DNA of 18,244 nt from NCBI GenBank assembly GCA_964648465.1, contig CAZYMU010000044.1, forward strand, positions 1 to 18,244, written 5' to 3'. Below, piece by piece: positions 15,544 to 18,244 of this stretch (the stretch's first letter is position 1; each line of letters starts with the position of its first letter). The notes below the pieces were generated by a model, which did no database searches, was not told where the DNA came from, and saw only the letters and a list, made by a program, of their open reading frames with translations. The position numbers and the translations under genes are program-made. Origin of the DNA: Aminicenans sp964648465 (GTDB lineage Bacteria > Acidobacteriota > Aminicenantia > Aminicenantales > Aminicenantaceae).

Positions 15544-16608
15544 ATGAATCTGGAAAAAATTCGTGAAAGGATTGATCAGATTGATTATGAAATCTTAAAA
15601 AGCTTAAATGAAAGAATTGAATTGGCTCTAAGGTCAAAAAAGTTCAAAGGAAAAATCTACGATAAGAAAAGAGAACATCAGTTGATGAAGCAATTAAAAA
15701 ACTATTCGGGAATCCTTAACCTCGTTCAAAGTGATTTTGTGGAGAAGCTTTTTAAGGAAATTATTGCCGAGAGCCGAAAGCTTCAGAAAAAAAAGACTAA
15801 ACTCATAGGCTTTCAAGGAGAGCACGGCGCTTTCGGACAGATGGCAGCCAAAGTTTTTGATATGAACCTGACTACTATCCCATGTAACAATTTTATAGAT
15901 GTTTTTGATGGAGTGGAAAGGGATTATTTTGATTTAGGAATAGTTCCTGTGGAAAACTCACTGGGAGGAACAATAACTCAAGCAAACGAGCTTTTAATTA
16001 AAACAGAATTAAAAGTAATCGGGGCCGTCAGATTACAGATTAGCCACTGCTTACTTTTACTCCCTGAATCCAATTATAGGGAGATCAGAACTGTTCATTC
16101 GCACCCTCAAGCTCTATCACAATGCCGGGATTTTTTAAGCCGTCATCAAATGGAAGGCAGAGCTTTTTATGATACAGCGGGAGCTGCAAGGATGCTTTCT
16201 AAAGAAAGACCTAAGATGACTGCGGTAATTGCCAGCAAGCTTGCGGCTCAGCTTTACAATCTCAATGTCATAAAGGAAAACATCGAAGATAATCCCACAA
16301 ACTTCACACGGTTTCTGTTGATAGGGAAAAGAGAAAGACACACACAGTCCAATAAGTGTTCAATCATATTTTCCACTCCGCATAGAGCCGGCAGTCTATA
16401 TGAAGTACTTAAGATATTTACTGAAGCCAACGTCAACCTGACGAGAATCGAATCCTTTCCGCACAGGAATTATCCCGGAAATTATGTTTTCTTTCTCGAT
16501 TTTCAGAATGAGAATAGTCAGGAAAGCATTAAGGCTATCCTTGAAAAAGTTAAAAAGAAGACAAAAATGTTCAAATATCTTGGATGTTATGAGGAGGTGT
16601 ACTCATGA
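15544..16608 (+). CDS. pheA: Bifunctional chorismate mutase - prephenate dehydratase (P-protein)
   Basis: Converts chorismate to prephenate and then phenylpyruvate. The 354 residues show three parts. An AroQ-type chorismate mutase (1-85) has RERIDQIDYEILKSLNERIELA and KREHQLM. A prephenate dehydratase (87-262) has FQGEHGAFGQMAA, PVENSLGGT (135-143), HSHPQAL and the catalytic TRF (255-257) in NPTNFTRFLLIGK. A C-terminal ACT domain (about 271-350) has RAGSLYEVL and RIESFPHR. ACT domains of this kind bind Phe for feedback inhibition, normally through an ESRP motif. Here it is ESFP (303-306), so feedback may be altered. The gene starts 4 nt after aroC, with GGAG (15533-15536). Its TGA overlaps tyrA. 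Confidence 0.95.
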   Translation: MNLEKIRERIDQIDYEILKSLNERIELALRSKKFKGKIYDKKREHQLMKQLKNYSGILNLVQSDFVEKLFKEIIAESRKLQKKKTKLIGFQGEHGAFGQMAAKVFDMNLTTIPCNNFIDVFDGVERDYFDLGIVPVENSLGGTITQANELLIKTELKVIGAVRLQISHCLLLLPESNYREIRTVHSHPQALSQCRDFLSRHQMEGRAFYDTAGAARMLSKERPKMTAVIASKLAAQLYNLNVIKENIEDNPTNFTRFLLIGKRERHTQSNKCSIIFSTPHRAGSLYEVLKIFTEANVNLTRIESFPHRNYPGNYVFFLDFQNENSQESIKAILEKVKKKTKMFKYLGCYEEVYS

Positions 16609-17378
16609 GAATCGCAGTTTTAGGAGCAGGACACATGGGTTCCTGGTTAACAAAGGAGCTTTCCCGGGATCATGAAATCTGTATTTATGATCTGGACCAG
16701 TCTCGTTTGGAAAGGATAAAAGTGGCTTATATCCTCACCGGATACCCTGATCTCCGCCGTTTTAAACCTGAATTTTTAATTAATGCGGTGAGTTTGCAAA
16801 ACACGGTTGAAGCATTCGAAAAAGCCTCTAATTTCCTACCCAGGAACTGTATCCTTTCAGATGTGGCTTCTGTCAAAGGAGATATTCCTCCTTATTACAG
16901 GAAAAATGATTTTCGTTTTGCCTCAGTCCACCCCATGTTCGGGCCTACTTTTGGCAACATCAAACATTTGAATCAGGAAAACGCTATTATTATAAAAGAG
17001 TCTTGTCAAGAAGGAGCTCAATTTTTCAAGGATTTTTTCAATGGCCTAAAATTAAATCTGTTTGAGTACACATTTGATGAGCACGATCAGATAATTGCTT
17101 ATTCATTGACGCTTCCGTTTGTTTCGACAATGGTTTTTTCTGCTTGCATGAATACCTCTGCTGTACCCGGAAGCACTTTTAAAAAGCACTGGAAAATCGC
17201 AAAGGGGCTGCTCTCTGAAGATGATTATCTTCTGGCATCAATTCTTTTTAATCGCTTCTCTCTGTCCCAGCTTGAGAAGGTAACAAGCAAGCTCGAGTTT
17301 CTAAAGCACATCATAAAAGGAAAAGATGTGGAAGAAGCTCAAAAATTTTTTAACCGTTTACGAAAAAATATTCAATAA
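16605..17378 (+). CDS. tyrA: Prephenate dehydrogenase
   Basis: Oxidative decarboxylation of prephenate to 4-hydroxyphenylpyruvate, the Tyr branch. The 257-residue protein has an N-terminal Rossmann fold with GAGHMGSW (7-14) and an acidic Asp29 after strand 2 that favours NAD over NADP. SDVASVKG (85-92), HPMFGPTFGN (109-118) and EHDQ with His160 (the counterpart of the catalytic THD His in E. coli TyrA) follow, then an all-helical C-terminal dimer domain. HPMFGP matches the wording of the E. coli T-protein. There is no chorismate mutase or ACT domain, so mutase activity must come from PheA. It starts in an ATGA overlap (16605-16608) with GAGGAGGTG just upstream and is the last gene of the operon. 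No clear terminator follows. Confidence 0.9.
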   Translation: MRIAVLGAGHMGSWLTKELSRDHEICIYDLDQSRLERIKVAYILTGYPDLRRFKPEFLINAVSLQNTVEAFEKASNFLPRNCILSDVASVKGDIPPYYRKNDFRFASVHPMFGPTFGNIKHLNQENAIIIKESCQEGAQFFKDFFNGLKLNLFEYTFDEHDQIIAYSLTLPFVSTMVFSACMNTSAVPGSTFKKHWKIAKGLLSEDDYLLASILFNRFSLSQLEKVTSKLEFLKHIIKGKDVEEAQKFFNRLRKNIQ

Positions 17379-17405
17379 AAAAGAGAAATATGTCAAAGCA
17401 AAATG

Positions 17406-17443
17406 AAAATGTCCGGTTCTTAGCAACGTAAAAATGTCCGGTT
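17406..17443 (+). repeat. Tandemly spaced 13-mer AAAATGTCCGGTT
   Basis: Two exact copies, 17406-17418 and 17431-17443, lie 25 nt apart in the gap after tyrA. The sequence between them is unlike its neighbours. Short multiple repeats like this are found at insertion-sequence ends and as protein-binding sites. No transposase is present, so a solo IS end or IS scar is only a suggestion. Confidence 0.45.
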
Positions 17444-17477
17444 TACTCATTTACTAAATCCTCTTTAGATAGCAGTT

Positions 17478-17615
17478 ATGGTGAAGAGATGCTTAAATCA
17501 TATTGGCGAAAGTCGGGACTGTATTAACAAAGAATGGAAAAAAATTGCTGATAAATTTTTTACACAATCAAAAAAAGAAAAGCATAAGATAGTTGTAGAA
17601 AAAAAATGGTTCTAA
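17478..17615 (+). CDS. Small hypothetical ORF, doubtful
   Basis: A 45-codon frame begins MVKRCLNHIGESRD and ends VVEKKWF just before the convergent ACT-domain gene. It is Lys-rich, has a mixed composition that looks more protein-like than random AT-rich DNA, and has a possible GGTGAAG only inside the frame rather than upstream. It may be the tail of a gene lost through the same event that left the nearby repeats, since a second frame (YGEEMLKSYWRKSGLY, then stop) also looks protein-like. No family is recognised. Confidence 0.2.
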   Translation: MVKRCLNHIGESRDCINKEWKKIADKFFTQSKKEKHKIVVEKKWF

Positions 17616-18113
17616 CTATTTTTTAGCAAGAGAATTCATTAGCACAGAAAAAGCAGTATCAATATTATCTTTTTCCAGAATTATTGTAAACTCATTTGAA
17701 GTTGAGACCACCTCAATCACGTTAATGTTATTCCATGCCAGCTGTTTTAGGATAGAGTAGTATACTCCCGGTGTATGCAAAATTTCAGGCGAAAGTTTCA
17801 TAGTAATTGCAGAAAGATTGGATAACCTGAGTATCAATTTTTCTCCACTGAATATTTTTTCAATTTCATCGCTGATTTTTGAGCTTGCAATGATTGTGCT
17901 CTCAAATACTCCTTGAGTGAAGGCCAGAAATTTATCCTTCACGTCTTCAACTGCATGGAGAAGTAATCTCTGGTTTTTAAAAATTGATTCAGAATTTAAA
18001 AAAGTATACTCGTTTAAGTTTGACCGAACAATTATGTCATTTATATTTTTTAAAAAATCCTCTTTTTTTATTTTTCTTCTATTTAGATTCTTTGAAAACC
18101 TTTTTAATGCCAT
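17616..18113 (-). CDS. ACT-domain protein, start uncertain (possibly 5' truncated or broken)
   Basis: From the ATG at 18113 the frame gives 165 residues. The C-terminal part (about 87-160) is an ACT domain like the regulatory half of aspartate kinases: LSAITMKLSPEILHTPGVYYSILKQLAWNNINVIEVVSTSNEFTIIL (seen in segments at about 99-146), so an amino acid may bind here. No kinase domain is present. The same frame stays open upstream to 18224 and encodes GAINLSALARQIKP, which resembles the N-terminal (G)xxNYSALARxI motif of stand-alone ACT proteins of this kind. No ATG, GTG or TTG lies in that extension, and a TAA (18227-18225) ends it. The real start is therefore either a rare codon or upstream of a mutation. 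It converges on the aro operon; a role in amino acid control is plausible but unproven. Confidence 0.65.
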   Translation of the reverse strand: MALKRFSKNLNRRKIKKEDFLKNINDIIVRSNLNEYTFLNSESIFKNQRLLLHAVEDVKDKFLAFTQGVFESTIIASSKISDEIEKIFSGEKLILRLSNLSAITMKLSPEILHTPGVYYSILKQLAWNNINVIEVVSTSNEFTIILEKDNIDTAFSVLMNSLAKK

Positions 18114-18244
18114 TAATACAGCACTCTCACTGATATCTTTAATAAGAGCAGATTCAATCTGGGGCTTAATCTGCCTTGCAAGAGCAGATAAATTTATGGC
18201 TCCTATCCCATTTGTGTGGGTAAATTAGAGTAATTCAGCTTGCC
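18114..18244 (-). other. Upstream in-frame extension of the ACT gene and window edge
   Basis: Minus-strand codons 18224-18114 continue the ACT-protein frame with FTHTNGIGAINLSALARQ and beyond. An in-frame TAA at 18227-18225 is preceded by QAELL. AGGAG occurs just before an ATA codon in this frame. The window ends 17 bases further on, so the true 5' end cannot be settled. Confidence 0.4.

Noticed and set aside
1..18244. tRNA, rRNA, CRISPR arrays, T-box or known riboswitches
   Set aside because: I found no regularly spaced repeats, no T-box AGGGTGG-type motif ahead of the aro operon, and no tRNA-like cloverleaf or rRNA stretch.

Overview
The window is AT-rich bacterial DNA with typical Shine-Dalgarno sites, sigma-70-like promoters and tightly packed operons. 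Two exported serine hydrolases with lipoprotein-like N-termini, a DUF1015 protein and a broken DUF5916/CBM9-type gene suggest a Gram-negative, protein- or polymer-degrading heterotroph of the Acidobacteriota/Aminicenantota/Bacteroidota sort. The phylum is a guess from gene content, not something the sequence proves.

Left part (1-5675): a non-coding, repeat-bearing edge (1-169), then three minus-strand genes that are probably transcribed separately: a DUF1015 protein, a prolyl-oligopeptidase-family (S9A) lipoprotein peptidase, and a secreted esterase of the PF00756 type. Middle (5676-9255): a divergent promoter region, then a plus-strand pair made of a dihydropyrimidinase/hydantoinase-like amidohydrolase and a group II PLP-dependent amino acid decarboxylase. 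The 5' remnant of a DUF5916-like gene converges on this pair and is cut off at its border.

Right part (9348-17378): one compact plus-strand operon holds the whole shikimate pathway and both branches from chorismate toward Phe and Tyr: aroF (DAHP synthase), aroB, aroD, an aroE-aroK fusion, aroA, aroC, pheA (chorismate mutase-prephenate dehydratase-ACT) and tyrA. All junctions are overlaps or gaps of 1-4 nt. Upstream lie a good sigma-70 promoter and a 21-codon open frame whose last nine codons read FYTYFYFWA. Its stop codon sits inside a palindrome that has an alternative 9-bp pairing partner downstream, followed by a C-rich, G-poor stretch. I read this as a leader-peptide attenuator sensing Phe, Tyr and Trp supply; it is the most interesting element in the window. 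The DAHP synthase has no regulatory domain of its own, which fits control at the leader.

Right edge (17379-18244): a 237-nt gap with a duplicated 13-mer (a possible insertion-sequence end) and a tiny doubtful ORF, then a minus-strand ACT-domain protein whose homologous reading frame runs past its only ATG into an in-frame stop.
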